Positions 1 to 8,800 are shown, counted from the first letter of the stretch. The stretch is 64,000 nt of DNA from Flavobacteriales bacterium (GCA_026196775.1 JAPHUD010000007.1:212175-276174), one strand, 5' to 3'. The notes: generated from the sequence alone by a model not told the origin. Made by a program: numbers and translations.

Positions 1-313
1 AAAATGCTATTAACAACATCATTAAACCCATGCCTAAATAGAAGTTTTTCCTGAATATCGAAGAAAGTCTTAATGCTAAAACTTGTAAAGCTCCTGTTTT
101 TAGTAATGCAGCACTTAGTACAAACATAAAAGCAACCGTAATGGTAGCTTTGTTGCTAAATCCGCTAATACCTTCTTCCGGAGTGATAACACCAAACAAC
201 ACAAAAGCAGCCATAATAAGAAGAGCAACTAAATCTACAGAAAGTACTTCTGTAATAAAGAGTATAAAAGCTCCTAAAAGTAGAACAATGGTTATAATGG
301 TATTGAAATCCAT
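1..313 (-). CDS. SLC13-type sodium/anion permease, N-terminal part only
   Basis: Reading the minus strand from an ATG at 311-313 gives an open frame that runs off the left edge of the window, so only about the first 104 residues are present. It begins MDFNTIITIVLLLGAFILF and contains at least three hydrophobic helices. The segment reading VITPEEGISGFSNKATITV, followed by a helix and a KTGALQVLALRLS stretch, matches the start of SLC13/DASS permeases (inner-membrane dicarboxylate, sulfate or phosphate carriers that often carry TrkA-C domains later in the chain). The substrate cannot be told from this fragment. The family call rests on the helix pattern and the EEGxxGFSNxA motif. Confidence 0.75.
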   Translation of the reverse strand, partial: MDFNTIITIVLLLGAFILFITEVLSVDLVALLIMAAFVLFGVITPEEGISGFSNKATITVAFMFVLSAALLKTGALQVLALRLSSIFRKNFYLGMGLMMLLIAF

Positions 314-331
314 AATTGTGTAAATAGAAAA

Positions 332-339
332 CAAAAATA
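332..339 (-). promoter_or_regulatory. Bacteroidota -7 element upstream of the permease
   Basis: The minus strand reads TATTTTTG, an exact fit to TAnnTTTG, 19 bases before the permease ATG. No clear TTG is seen at the -33 position, so this is a moderate call. Confidence 0.45.
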
Positions 340-467
340 CATACTTAAATGAATTAGGCTAAATAAAATAGTTGTATTTTCAATGATTGTGATAAAAATA
401 GAAGTTCATGTGAAAAAAAACCAATAAATCTTATAAATAAAAATTAGTTAAATTCTGAGTAAACTTG

Positions 468-475
468 TACTTTTG
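468..475 (+). promoter_or_regulatory. Bacteroidota -7 element directly before lpxD
   Basis: TACTTTTG fits TAnnTTTG and ends only six bases before the preferred lpxD ATG at 482. Transcription usually starts about 4-8 bases after this box, so the lpxD message could be leaderless or nearly so. The -33 position holds TTA rather than TTG. Confidence 0.5.
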
Positions 476-481
476 GCTTTT

Positions 482-1510
482 ATGGAATTTTCAGCAGAAC
501 AAATAGCAGGCATACTTAACGGAGAAATTATAGGTAATTCTCAGGTTAAAGTAAACAAATTGTCTAAAATTGAAGAGGGAGAACCTCAATCCATTTCTTT
601 TTTGGCAAATATGGCTTATGAACATTATTTATATACTACAGACGCCTCCATAGTTATTATAAATAGAGATTTAAAACTTCAAAAAGCTGTTAAAGGTACA
701 TGTACGTTAATAAAAGTGGATAATGCTTACGAATGTTTTGCTAAATTGTTGGAGACTTATCAGCAAATGAAAGGAAGTAAAATAGGAATAGAACAACCTT
801 CTTTCATTTCTGAATCAGCTAAATTAGGAGAGAACTGTTATGTTGGAGCTTTTGCTTATATTGGAGAAAATGTTAGTATTGGTAATAATGTTAAGATTTA
901 CCCGAATACGTATATTGGAGACAATGCAATAATAGGTGACAATACTATTTTGTTTGCAGGGGTAAAATTGATGGATGAAACTGTGGTAGGAAAAAATTGT
1001 ATTTTCCATGCAGGAGTAGTGTTGGGTTCTGATGGCTTTGGGTTTACACCTGATGAAAATAATGTTTATAATAAAGTCCCTCAAATAGGAAATGTAGTTA
1101 TAGAAGACGATGTGGAAATAGGAGGCAATACTGTAATAGATAGAGCAACAATGGGTTCTACAGTTATTAAAAAAGGAGTTAAACTCGATAATTTAGTTCA
1201 TATTGCACATAATGTAGTAATAGGAGAGAATTCAGCAATTGCTGGACAGGTGGGGATTGCAGGTTCAGCAAAAATTGGAAAAAATTGTATGATGGGAGGA
1301 CAAGTAGGAGTTGCAGGTCATTTAACTGTTGCTGATGGAACTAAAATAGCAGCTCAATCAGGAATTGGAGCGAATATAAAAAAAGAAGGAATGGTAGTTC
1401 AGGGTTCTCCGGCTTTTTATATAGGAGATTATAAACGTGCTTATGTAGGGTTTAAAAAACTTCCTGAAATATTAGATAGATTAAATAAATTAGAAAAGAA
1501 TAATCAATAA
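482..1510 (+). CDS. lpxD: UDP-3-O-acylglucosamine N-acyltransferase
   Basis: LpxD adds the second 3-hydroxyacyl chain, from acyl-ACP, to UDP-3-O-acylglucosamine in lipid A synthesis. The N-terminus [12 protein letters not shown] is typical of the family. After a roughly 100-residue uridine-binding domain comes a long left-handed beta-helix of hexapeptide repeats (from about residue 105 to 310: [16 protein letters not shown] and so on). The segment [13 protein letters not shown] carries the expected catalytic histidine. The frame is open back to a TTG at 473, but the ATG at 482 matches family N-termini, giving 342 residues. It is the first gene of the lpxD-lpxC/fabZ-lpxA-efp run, all on the same strand with gaps of 30-71 bases. 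Confidence 0.96.
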   Translation: MEFSAEQIAGILNGEIIGNSQVKVNKLSKIEEGEPQSISFLANMAYEHYLYTTDASIVIINRDLKLQKAVKGTCTLIKVDNAYECFAKLLETYQQMKGSKIGIEQPSFISESAKLGENCYVGAFAYIGENVSIGNNVKIYPNTYIGDNAIIGDNTILFAGVKLMDETVVGKNCIFHAGVVLGSDGFGFTPDENNVYNKVPQIGNVVIEDDVEIGGNTVIDRATMGSTVIKKGVKLDNLVHIAHNVVIGENSAIAGQVGIAGSAKIGKNCMMGGQVGVAGHLTVADGTKIAAQSGIGANIKKEGMVVQGSPAFYIGDYKRAYVGFKKLPEILDRLNKLEKNNQ

Positions 1511-1581
1511 TAAAGATTAGCATAGATAGTTTCAAAAACCTAACTAAAACTATACATTGCTAAACGCTAAACTTAATTAGT

Positions 1582-3000
1582 ATGGCAAAACAAAAGACAA
1601 TAAAAGATTCATTTAAAGTAGTTGGAGTAGGACTACATACAGGTGTTAAAGCTACATTGACAGTAAACCCAGCGCCAGATAATCATGGATTCAAATTTAA
1701 AAGAACAGATATAGAAGGTCAGCCGATTATTCCAGCTGATGCAAATCTAGTAGTAGATACTTCTAGGAGTACTACGTTAGGAAAAGATGGAGTGAAAGTT
1801 CATACTACAGAGCATATTTTAGCTGCTTTGTTTGGTTTAGAAATAGATAATGCACTTATAGAATTAGATGGACCTGAAGTTCCAATTATGGATGGAAGTG
1901 CTTTTCCTTTTGTAAGCATGATAAACCAAGTAGGAATAGTTGAGCAAGAGTCCGAAAAAGACTATTTTGTAGTAACAGAAAACTTAACGTATGAGGATAT
2001 GGAAAGACATACAGAAATGTTGGCTGTTCCTCAAGATGAGTTTAGGTTAACAGTAATGGTGGATTACAATTCTGTATTATTAGGAACACAGCACGCTCAT
2101 ATGTATCATGCCGGTGAATTTGTTGAAGAAATTTCTAAATGTAGAACTTTTGTTTTCTTAAGAGAATTAGAAGTACTGGCTAAAAATGGCTTGATTAAAG
2201 GAGGGGATTTAGATAATGCAATTGTTTTAGTAGATAAGCCATTACCACAAGAAAAATTAGATGAAATTGCTGATTTATTAGGAAAACCTCATATTAAAGT
2301 AGATAAAGCAGGAGTCTTAAATAACATAACACTTCATTTTCAAAATGAACCTGCAAGACATAAATTATTAGATATTATTGGAGATTTAGCTTTAGTTGGA
2401 AAACCAATAAAAGGACATGTTTTAGCTGCTCGACCAGGACATAAAGGCAATGTAGATTTTGCTAAAATTATTAAACAAGAAATTAAAAAACAGCAGAAAG
2501 GAAATGTATTTTTCGACTTAACAAAAGAACCTGTTTACGATATTAATCAAATTGCAAAATTATTACCCCATAGGTATCCATTTTTATTGGTTGACAAAAT
2601 CATTGAAATGGATGAGAGTAGTATTGTTGGTGTAAAAAACATTACATTAAACGAACCACAATTTACAGGTCACTTTCCAAATAACCCGGTAATGCCTGGA
2701 GTACTTCAGGTAGAAGCAATGGCTCAAGCGGGAGGGATTTTAGTACTTAGTCAAGTTCCAGATCCGGAAAATTACATGACTTATTTTATGAAAATTGATG
2801 GTGTGAAATTTAAAAGAAAAGTAATTCCAGGAGATACGCTTGTTTTTAAATTGGAATTATTATCTCCCATAAGAAGAGGAATAGTTCACATGAGTGGAAA
2901 AGGATATGTTAATGGTCAGTTAGCAATAGAAGCAGAATTAATGGCTCAAATTGTTAAAGAAAAAACAGAAGAAAAGACAACAGTAGCATCACATCAATAA
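1582..3000 (+). CDS. lpxC/fabZ: Bifunctional UDP-3-O-acyl-GlcNAc deacetylase / 3-hydroxyacyl-ACP dehydratase
   Basis: This 472-residue protein joins two enzymes. Residues 1 to about 310 are LpxC, the zinc deacetylase that commits UDP-3-O-acyl-GlcNAc to lipid A. VHTTEHILA holds zinc ligand His78 and catalytic Glu77, and HKLLDIIGD holds His260 and Asp264. Residues from about 320 are FabZ, which dehydrates 3-hydroxyacyl-ACP in fatty acid synthesis. LLPHRYPFLLVDKI gives His330 and GVLQVEAMAQ gives Glu378. The fusion is usual in Bacteroidota and puts the enzymes that compete for, or supply, 3-hydroxyacyl-ACP in one chain. The gene lies between lpxD and lpxA. Confidence 0.97.
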   Translation: MAKQKTIKDSFKVVGVGLHTGVKATLTVNPAPDNHGFKFKRTDIEGQPIIPADANLVVDTSRSTTLGKDGVKVHTTEHILAALFGLEIDNALIELDGPEVPIMDGSAFPFVSMINQVGIVEQESEKDYFVVTENLTYEDMERHTEMLAVPQDEFRLTVMVDYNSVLLGTQHAHMYHAGEFVEEISKCRTFVFLRELEVLAKNGLIKGGDLDNAIVLVDKPLPQEKLDEIADLLGKPHIKVDKAGVLNNITLHFQNEPARHKLLDIIGDLALVGKPIKGHVLAARPGHKGNVDFAKIIKQEIKKQQKGNVFFDLTKEPVYDINQIAKLLPHRYPFLLVDKIIEMDESSIVGVKNITLNEPQFTGHFPNNPVMPGVLQVEAMAQAGGILVLSQVPDPENYMTYFMKIDGVKFKRKVIPGDTLVFKLELLSPIRRGIVHMSGKGYVNGQLAIEAELMAQIVKEKTEEKTTVASHQ

Positions 3001-3044
3001 AAAATACTAATTTCGCTGTTGCAAAAACAAAAACTATTTATTGA

Positions 3045-3827
3045 ATGGAAAAATATCCAATGACAAATATTCATCCTAATGCAAAAATTGCTGAAGATGT
3101 AAAAATAGACCCATTTACTACTATATATGATAATGTTGAAATAGGCGAAGGAACATGGATAGGTTCAAATGTTACTATTTTTAGTGGAGCAAGAATTGGA
3201 AAAAATTGTAAAATTTTTCCCGGAGCTGTAATTTCAGCAATTCCTCAAGATTTAAAATTTGATAATGAAGATACTACTGCCGAGATTGGAGATGGAACTA
3301 TCATTAGAGAATGTGTAACCATTAACAGAGGTACAAAAGATAGAAATAAAACAGTAGTAGGTAAAAATTGTTTATTGATGGCATATGTACACGTAGCTCA
3401 TGACTGTATAGTTGGAGATAATTGTATATTGGCAAATTGTGTAAACCTTGCCGGACATGTTGTTTTAGGAGATTTTGTAATTATTGAAGGAGTTGCGGGG
3501 GTTCAACAATTTGTTCATATTGGAGAACATGCATTTATTGCCTCTGGAGCAAATGCTAGAAAGAATGTACCTCCTTATGTAAAAGCAGCCAGAGATCCAT
3601 TAACTTATGCAGGAGTAAATTCTGTAGGGTTAAGAAGAAGAGGATTTTCTACAGATGTAATACTTCAGATAGAAGATATTTATCGTTCACTCTATGTGAG
3701 AGGCTTAAATGTTACTAACGCTGTTAGAGTGATAGAACAAGAAGCACCAAAATCAAAAGAAAAAGATATCATTTTAAAATTTATTGAAGAATCTACAAAA
3801 GGAATTATTAGAGGTCCTATTGTATAA
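3045..3827 (+). CDS. lpxA: UDP-N-acetylglucosamine O-acyltransferase
   Basis: LpxA carries out the first step of lipid A synthesis, moving a 3-hydroxyacyl chain from ACP to the 3-OH of UDP-GlcNAc. The 260 residues begin MEKYPMTNIHPNAKIAEDV, followed by hexapeptide repeats of a left-handed beta-helix (to about residue 190) and a helical C-terminal domain. VHVAHDC contains the expected catalytic base (His119 from this start). The first ATG at 3045 puts the IHP motif at the usual distance from the start; an ATG at 3060 is a possible alternative. It is 44 bases after lpxC/fabZ and 30 before efp. Confidence 0.96.
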   Translation: MEKYPMTNIHPNAKIAEDVKIDPFTTIYDNVEIGEGTWIGSNVTIFSGARIGKNCKIFPGAVISAIPQDLKFDNEDTTAEIGDGTIIRECVTINRGTKDRNKTVVGKNCLLMAYVHVAHDCIVGDNCILANCVNLAGHVVLGDFVIIEGVAGVQQFVHIGEHAFIASGANARKNVPPYVKAARDPLTYAGVNSVGLRRRGFSTDVILQIEDIYRSLYVRGLNVTNAVRVIEQEAPKSKEKDIILKFIEESTKGIIRGPIV

Positions 3828-3857
3828 TTTTGACAAGAAATAATTAAATAATAATAA

Positions 3858-4424
3858 ATGGCAACTACAGCAGATATTAAAAATGGATTATGCATAAAAT
3901 ACAATGATAGTTTATATACTATTGTTGAATTTCAGCATGTGAAGCCAGGTAAAGGGCCGGCTTTTGTTAGAACAAAATTGAAAAACCTAACATCAGGAAA
4001 AGTAATTGATAATACTTTTTCTGCCGGACATAAAATTGAACCAGTTAGAGTTGAAAGAAGAAAATATCAGTTTTTATATAAAGAAGGAGAGGCTTATCAT
4101 TTTATGAATGATGAAACGTATGAACAAACTTTTATTTCTGAAGAACTAATTAATGCACCTCAATTTTTAAAAGAAGGAGATTTTGTAGAAATCGTTTTTC
4201 ATGCAGAAGAAGAAAAACCTTTATTATGTGAATTACCTGCATCTATTGTTTTAGAGGTAACCTATACTGAACCTGGAGAGAAAGGAAATACAGCAACTAA
4301 TGCATTTAAACCAGCAACTGTTGAGACTGGTGCTGAAGTAAGAGTTCCGTTGTTTATCAATATCGGAGACCATATAAAAATTAGCACCACAGATGGTTCT
4401 TACTCAGAAAGAGTAAAGGTTTAA
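3858..4424 (+). CDS. efp: Translation elongation factor P
   Basis: EF-P binds stalled ribosomes and promotes peptide bond formation at proline runs. The 188-residue length and the three-beta-barrel pattern fit. The loop [16 protein letters not shown] carries the conserved lysine at the tip of domain I, and [16 protein letters not shown] is the C-terminal signature. The gene closes the lipid A operon, with the ATG preceded by an A-rich leader and a 30-base gap after lpxA. A hairpin followed by a T run lies downstream. The modification type of the loop lysine cannot be read from this window. Confidence 0.96.
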   Translation: MATTADIKNGLCIKYNDSLYTIVEFQHVKPGKGPAFVRTKLKNLTSGKVIDNTFSAGHKIEPVRVERRKYQFLYKEGEAYHFMNDETYEQTFISEELINAPQFLKEGDFVEIVFHAEEEKPLLCELPASIVLEVTYTEPGEKGNTATNAFKPATVETGAEVRVPLFINIGDHIKISTTDGSYSERVKV

Positions 4425-4464
4425 GAAAAAAATACATATAACTATATTATAATCAATAATTAAC

Positions 4465-4490
4465 AAAAAGGAGCAACTTTGTTCCTTTTT
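4465..4490 (+). terminator. Likely intrinsic terminator after efp
   Basis: AAAAAGGAGCAA pairs with TTGTTCCTTTTT (one G-T wobble) around a very short loop, and the second arm ends in a T run. It is AT-rich, so its strength is uncertain. Confidence 0.5.
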
Positions 4491-4508
4491 GTATTAAAAA
4501 ATCAACTC

Positions 4509-6692
4509 ATGAAAAAAATAGTCTTATTACTTTTAACATTCATCACCTTATTTCAGATTAGAGTTAAAGCCGATGAAGGTATGTGGTTACCTCTTTTTAT
4601 AGAAAGATTAAATCATGTGGACATGCAAAACTGTGGATTACAACTTACGGCTGAAGAAATTTACTCTGTTAATAATTCTTCTTTGAAAGATGCTGTTGTA
4701 GCTCTTGGTGGAGGTTTTTGTACAGGAGAAATGATTTCTAACCAAGGGTTAATGCTTACGAATCACCACTGTGGTTATGGCGTTATTCAAGAAAAAAGTT
4801 CTACAGAACATGATTATTTAACAGATGGTTTTTGGGCTATGACTAAAGAACAAGAATTACCTGCTGGATTTAGCGTTTGGTTTTTAGATAGAATGGATGA
4901 TGTAACAGCTATTGTTTTAAAGGATGTGACAGATGAGATGGATGAAACAGAAAGAAGTAAAACCATTTCTGCGGCAATAAAAGCGTTGGTTGATAAAGAA
5001 GCTGAGGGAAAAGATAAAGAAACTTATAAAGTTCAGGTTAAATCATTTTATCACGGAAATGAATATTATATGTTTAAATATAATATTTTTAATGATGTTC
5101 GTTTAGTAGGAGCACCTCCAAGTTCTATTGGTAAATTTGGCGGAGATACTGATAACTGGATGTGGCCTCGACATACTGGTGATTTTACCTTATTTAGAGT
5201 TTATGCTAATGAAAATAATGAGCCTGCTGACTATGCTGAAACAAACAAACCTTACCAACCAAAACATCATCTACCTGTTTCTTTAGAAGGAATTAAAGAT
5301 GGAGATTATGCTATGGTTATGGGATACCCAGGAAGTACTGACAGGTATTTAACTTCTTTTGGTGTTGATGAGGCTGTGAAAGTAGAGCAACCAGAAAGAG
5401 TTAAAATTAGGAGAGCGAAGTTAGATATTATGGAAGAGGGTATGAGTAAAGACCAAAAAGTAAGAATTCAATACGCTTCTAAATTTGCTAGCACAAGTAA
5501 TTATTGGAAGTATTTTAAAGGACAAAGCCAGCAGTTAGTAAAAAACAAAGTAAAACAAAAGAAAGAAGCTTTAGAAGCCAACTATATTGCTTGGGCAAAT
5601 GAAAATACAGAAAGAAAAGCAAAGTATGGCAATGCTTTAGAGTTAATAAAAAATGCTTACGACCAAGGCGCAAAATATACCTTACCTAAAGTTTATTTTC
5701 AAGAAGCAGTTTTTCAAGGGCCAGATATTTTTGGATATGTGATGTCAAACTTTGCATTCCGTTCTAATATGCAAGCTGCTGTATTGGCAAATAGTTCAGA
5801 AAAAATGGAAGAAGCTAAGAAGCAAATTTTAGAAGATTTAGAAGATGATTTTAAAAATTATAATGCGGAAATAGACCAAAAATTATTGGCTAAAATGTTA
5901 ACCATGTTTTACAATAATGTAGATAAGGAATTTCATCCTGAAACATTAACAGAAATAGCTAAAAAATATAAGAATGACTTTAATAAGTTTGCGGCAGATT
6001 ATTTTAAAAAATCACCTTTTATATCAGAACAAAGAGTGAAAGATTATTTAGCAAAATTCAATGCTAAAAAACTGCAAAAAGACCCTGTTTATAACTTGGT
6101 TAATGAATTTATAAATATTTATATTCAACAAATTAGTGGTGGTCAAAATCAACTTTCCCAAGAAAAAACAAAAGGAATGAGGTTGTTTGTTGATGGTGTT
6201 AGACAAATGAATAAAGATAAAAAATATGCTCCTGATGCCAACTCAACTATGAGAGTAAGTTATGGAAATGTATTGTCTTATGAGCCTTCTAATGCAGTAA
6301 CTTATCATTTTAGTACTACTTTAGAAGGAGTAATGCAAAAAGAAGTAATTACAGATAACAAAAATCACGAGTTTTATGTGCCTGAAAAATTAAAAGAGCT
6401 ATATAACAAAAAAGATTATGGACAATACGCTAATGAGGATGGCGAATTACCGGTAGGTTTTTTATCTAATAATGATATTACAGGAGGAAACTCAGGAAGT
6501 CCAGTAATTAACGGCAAAGGACACCTTATAGGAACTGCTTTTGATGGTAACTGGGAAGCAATGAGCGGTGATATTTATTTCGAACCAAATATCCAACGTA
6601 CTATTTCTGTAGATATTCGTTACACCTTATTCATCATTGATAAATATGCAGGAGCTAAGCATCTTATTGATGAAATGACGTTAGTGAAATAA
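4509..6692 (+). CDS. S46 family dipeptidyl peptidase (DPP7/DAP BII-like)
   Basis: Exported serine exopeptidase that removes dipeptides from oligopeptide N-termini in the periplasm. A signal peptide (MKKIVLLLLTFITLFQIRVKA) is followed by the S46 signature TNHHCGYGVI with His86/His87, the GDTDNWMWPRHTGDF block (acidic triad residue in 213-225) and GGNSGSPV with nucleophile Ser662. Eighteen residues after this serine is Gly680. From family knowledge, DPP11 has Arg here and cuts after Asp/Glu, whereas DPP7/DAP BII have Gly and prefer hydrophobic P1 residues, so the latter is predicted. The frame is open to an upstream TTG at 4479, but ATG 4509 begins the signal peptide. Mature length is about 706 residues, normal for the family. 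Confidence 0.94.
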   Translation: MKKIVLLLLTFITLFQIRVKADEGMWLPLFIERLNHVDMQNCGLQLTAEEIYSVNNSSLKDAVVALGGGFCTGEMISNQGLMLTNHHCGYGVIQEKSSTEHDYLTDGFWAMTKEQELPAGFSVWFLDRMDDVTAIVLKDVTDEMDETERSKTISAAIKALVDKEAEGKDKETYKVQVKSFYHGNEYYMFKYNIFNDVRLVGAPPSSIGKFGGDTDNWMWPRHTGDFTLFRVYANENNEPADYAETNKPYQPKHHLPVSLEGIKDGDYAMVMGYPGSTDRYLTSFGVDEAVKVEQPERVKIRRAKLDIMEEGMSKDQKVRIQYASKFASTSNYWKYFKGQSQQLVKNKVKQKKEALEANYIAWANENTERKAKYGNALELIKNAYDQGAKYTLPKVYFQEAVFQGPDIFGYVMSNFAFRSNMQAAVLANSSEKMEEAKKQILEDLEDDFKNYNAEIDQKLLAKMLTMFYNNVDKEFHPETLTEIAKKYKNDFNKFAADYFKKSPFISEQRVKDYLAKFNAKKLQKDPVYNLVNEFINIYIQQISGGQNQLSQEKTKGMRLFVDGVRQMNKDKKYAPDANSTMRVSYGNVLSYEPSNAVTYHFSTTLEGVMQKEVITDNKNHEFYVPEKLKELYNKKDYGQYANEDGELPVGFLSNNDITGGNSGSPVINGKGHLIGTAFDGNWEAMSGDIYFEPNIQRTISVDIRYTLFIIDKYAGAKHLIDEMTLVK

Positions 6693-6702
6693 AATAATAT
6701 TG

Positions 6703-7137
6703 ATGGTAAAATTATTTTGTTTAATATTTTTGACTTTATTTTTTTTGGAAGGAAAAAGTCAAAATTTAATTGTTGATAATCAGCTGTTATTAAACAATAA
6801 AATCGAATATGTATTTAGTCATTATGATGAGTCGGAAGGAAATAATCAAAAAATGAATAGGATAGGTTATAATCCGATAAAAATAGTAGCCAAGTGGTTG
6901 TTATATATTTATCAAAATGAAATTTCACCGCAACTTGTTTCCCATTGTCAATTTGAATTAACATGTTCTAATTTTAGTAAGAAATCAATAGAAAAATATG
7001 GTTTTATTAAAGGGATATTTTTGACAGCTGATAGACTTTTGAAAGATAATGAATATTCGGTATCAGAATTACCAAGCTATAAAATCTCTGATCATGGAAA
7101 AGCATATGATGATATAGACGATTATAAAATAAAATGA
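6703..7137 (+). CDS. Secreted YidD-like protein
   Basis: A 144-residue protein with a signal peptide (MVKLFCLIFLTLFFLEGKSQ) followed from about residue 60 by a YidD-type domain. The segment NPIKIVAKWLLYIYQNEISP leads to HCQFELTCSNFSKKSIEKYG, which parallels the CRYxPTCSxYAxxAIxxHG signature of YidD (membrane insertion efficiency factor). Classical YidD is a cytoplasmic, membrane-associated protein of about 70-85 residues encoded near yidC. Here the domain is apparently exported and lies in another context, so its role is unknown. The gene is 10 bases after the S46 peptidase and overlaps the next gene by the four bases ATGA, showing translational coupling. ATG 6703 is preferred to TTG 6700. 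Confidence 0.75.
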   Translation: MVKLFCLIFLTLFFLEGKSQNLIVDNQLLLNNKIEYVFSHYDESEGNNQKMNRIGYNPIKIVAKWLLYIYQNEISPQLVSHCQFELTCSNFSKKSIEKYGFIKGIFLTADRLLKDNEYSVSELPSYKISDHGKAYDDIDDYKIK

Positions 7138-7988
7138 TATTTTTACGTATATTCTTATTTTTCTGTTTTTTTTGTTTGGTAAAGTGCGTTTTGGCACAAG
7201 ATTTTGAGAAGCGTATCGATTTTTTGAATTATTTAATTAATAAAGAATTATATAATGAAGCCATTCTTGAATCAGAATTAATTAAAGAGCAATTTAAGAA
7301 TGATTCAGAACAAAAAGAATTATTAAATATTCTTATTGCAAAAAGCTATTTTCATATTGATAAAGATTCGGCTTTATATTATCTTGATAAGATTAAACAA
7401 ATAGAACATAAGTATTATAATTATTCAAAATTGTTGTCTTCATATCTATATTTATTAGATAAAGAAAATGAAAAAGCAACTATTGAACTTTTAAAGGTTC
7501 AAAACATGGATACTTCAGAAAATTGTATTTATGATTTGCTGAATAAATCCATTTTAACTATAGAGAATAAAACCAAGGATAGTGTAAGATTAATATGCTC
7601 AGATTTGTTTTATCAAGAAAGAGTGATTAATGAAAACCAAGAAAAGCTTAAATCCATTAAAAATAAATCATCACTTATAGCAGGAGTCATGTCTGGGTTA
7701 GTGCCTGGGCTAGGTAAAATATATGTAGGAAAAAAAAAAGAAGGAATTTCGAACTTTCTTATTATTTCTTTATTAGGTTACCAAGCATATGAAGGATATA
7801 GAATTGGAGGCAAAAAAGATTTGAGATTTATCACTTTTAGTTCTCTATTTTCTGTTTTTTATATAGGAAATATATGGGGATCTACTTTATCAGTTCAAAT
7901 TAAAAAACAAGAAACTTATGAAGAAGTTTATAATAATATTTCTGTTGCCCTTACTGTTCCTGTCGATAAATTATTTAAAAGCAAATAA
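7134..7988 (+). CDS. Exported TPR-like protein with C-terminal membrane segment (first of twins)
   Basis: Unrecognised 284-residue protein. It has a signal peptide (ending CVLAQ), then an alpha-helical region to about residue 180 that looks like degenerate TPR repeats (NKELYNEAILESELIKEQF). A C-terminal hydrophobic section follows, with MSGLVPGLGKIYVGKKKEGISN and two probable helices. The PGxGxxYxGKxKEG pattern resembles DUF5683/TM2-like membrane domains. It is coupled to the YidD-like gene by an ATGA overlap. Its last 23 codons are read in another frame as the start of the next gene, a paralogue with the same plan. A function in envelope assembly or protein insertion would be guesswork from the YidD neighbour only. 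Confidence 0.8.
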   Translation: MIFLRIFLFFCFFCLVKCVLAQDFEKRIDFLNYLINKELYNEAILESELIKEQFKNDSEQKELLNILIAKSYFHIDKDSALYYLDKIKQIEHKYYNYSKLLSSYLYLLDKENEKATIELLKVQNMDTSENCIYDLLNKSILTIENKTKDSVRLICSDLFYQERVINENQEKLKSIKNKSSLIAGVMSGLVPGLGKIYVGKKKEGISNFLIISLLGYQAYEGYRIGGKKDLRFITFSSLFSVFYIGNIWGSTLSVQIKKQETYEEVYNNISVALTVPVDKLFKSK

Positions 7989-8766
7989 TTCGGATTCTAT
8001 TTATGAAAAGGCTGAAAAGTATTTTAATAAAAAAAATTACACCTATGCAGCCTTAGAATATGAACGTTTAATATATTTAACAAGTAATGAGGTATTTAAA
8101 AATCAATTATTATTAAAAAAAAGTTATTGTTATAAATTAGATACTAATTATCAAGCTTCAATAGAAACTCTATCAAGAATTAATTTTAATGCATTGAATA
8201 TAGAGATGCAAGATACTGTTTTGTATGAAAGATCTTTATCTTATTATTTATTGGGGGATTTTAAAAATGCATTTTATAATCTAGAATTAATAAATATAAA
8301 TAAAATGAACCATTCAATTTATTTATATCTTCTTACTTTAAATGAACTAGAAAGATGGGATGAGGCTCAACAAATTTTCTTGAAACATATTGAAAAACAT
8401 GATTTAGATTCAAGTTATCAAGAAATATATTCTAATATAAATACGAAAGAAAAAAAGCATAATGTAGCAATAGTTCTTTCTCACGTAGTTCCTGGTTTTG
8501 GTTATTTTATATTAGGAAAGCCTAAAGAAGCTTTTACAAGTATGTTATTAAACACCTTGACAGGTTATTATACTGTTTCTAGTTTTATTGGAGGTTATTA
8601 TGCAACAGGAGTAATTATAGGAATACCTTTTTTTCTTCGTTTTTATTTTGGAGGAATAAGAAACTTAAAGAATATTATTAAAGAGAAAGAAATGAAAAGA
8701 AAAATAGAATTAAATCAATATCTAAAAGAAAAGATTATTGAAATAAATTTTATTTTAGATAAGTAA
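7918..8766 (+). CDS. Exported TPR-like protein with C-terminal membrane segment (second of twins)
   Basis: This 282-residue protein has the same plan as its upstream neighbour: signal peptide (MKKFIIIFLLPLLFLSINYLKA), helical TPR-like region (AEKYFNKKNYTYAALEYERL), and a C-terminal hydrophobic block with VPGFGYFILGKPKEAFTSML and two to three membrane helices. Its first 71 bases lie inside the end of the upstream gene in the +1 frame, so the whole signal peptide is overprinted. The next in-frame methionine lies far into the mature protein, and the KANNSDS junction makes a good cleavage site, which supports the ATG at 7918. The twins probably arose by tandem duplication. Function unknown. Confidence 0.8.
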   Translation: MKKFIIIFLLPLLFLSINYLKANNSDSIYEKAEKYFNKKNYTYAALEYERLIYLTSNEVFKNQLLLKKSYCYKLDTNYQASIETLSRINFNALNIEMQDTVLYERSLSYYLLGDFKNAFYNLELININKMNHSIYLYLLTLNELERWDEAQQIFLKHIEKHDLDSSYQEIYSNINTKEKKHNVAIVLSHVVPGFGYFILGKPKEAFTSMLLNTLTGYYTVSSFIGGYYATGVIIGIPFFLRFYFGGIRNLKNIIKEKEMKRKIELNQYLKEKIIEINFILDK

Positions 8767-8770
8767 TAGT

Positions 8771-8800
8771 TTGTTTATTATTCATTTTATTATATTTTCG
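8771..8800 (+). promoter_or_regulatory. Probable promoter for the 8883-13336 gene set
   Basis: TTG at 8771-8773, a 19-base spacer, and TATTTTCG at 8793-8800, one base off TAnnTTTG. It lies about 80 bases before the next ATG and gives the secreted-protein set its own start. Confidence 0.5.

Noticed and set aside
141..323. 60-residue plus-strand ORF
   Set aside because: It lies antisense to the N-terminus of the SLC13-type permease and its composition is the complement of hydrophobic codons.
473..481. TTG start of lpxD nine bases upstream
   Set aside because: The ATG at 482 matches family N-termini and lies at the correct distance from the -7 box.
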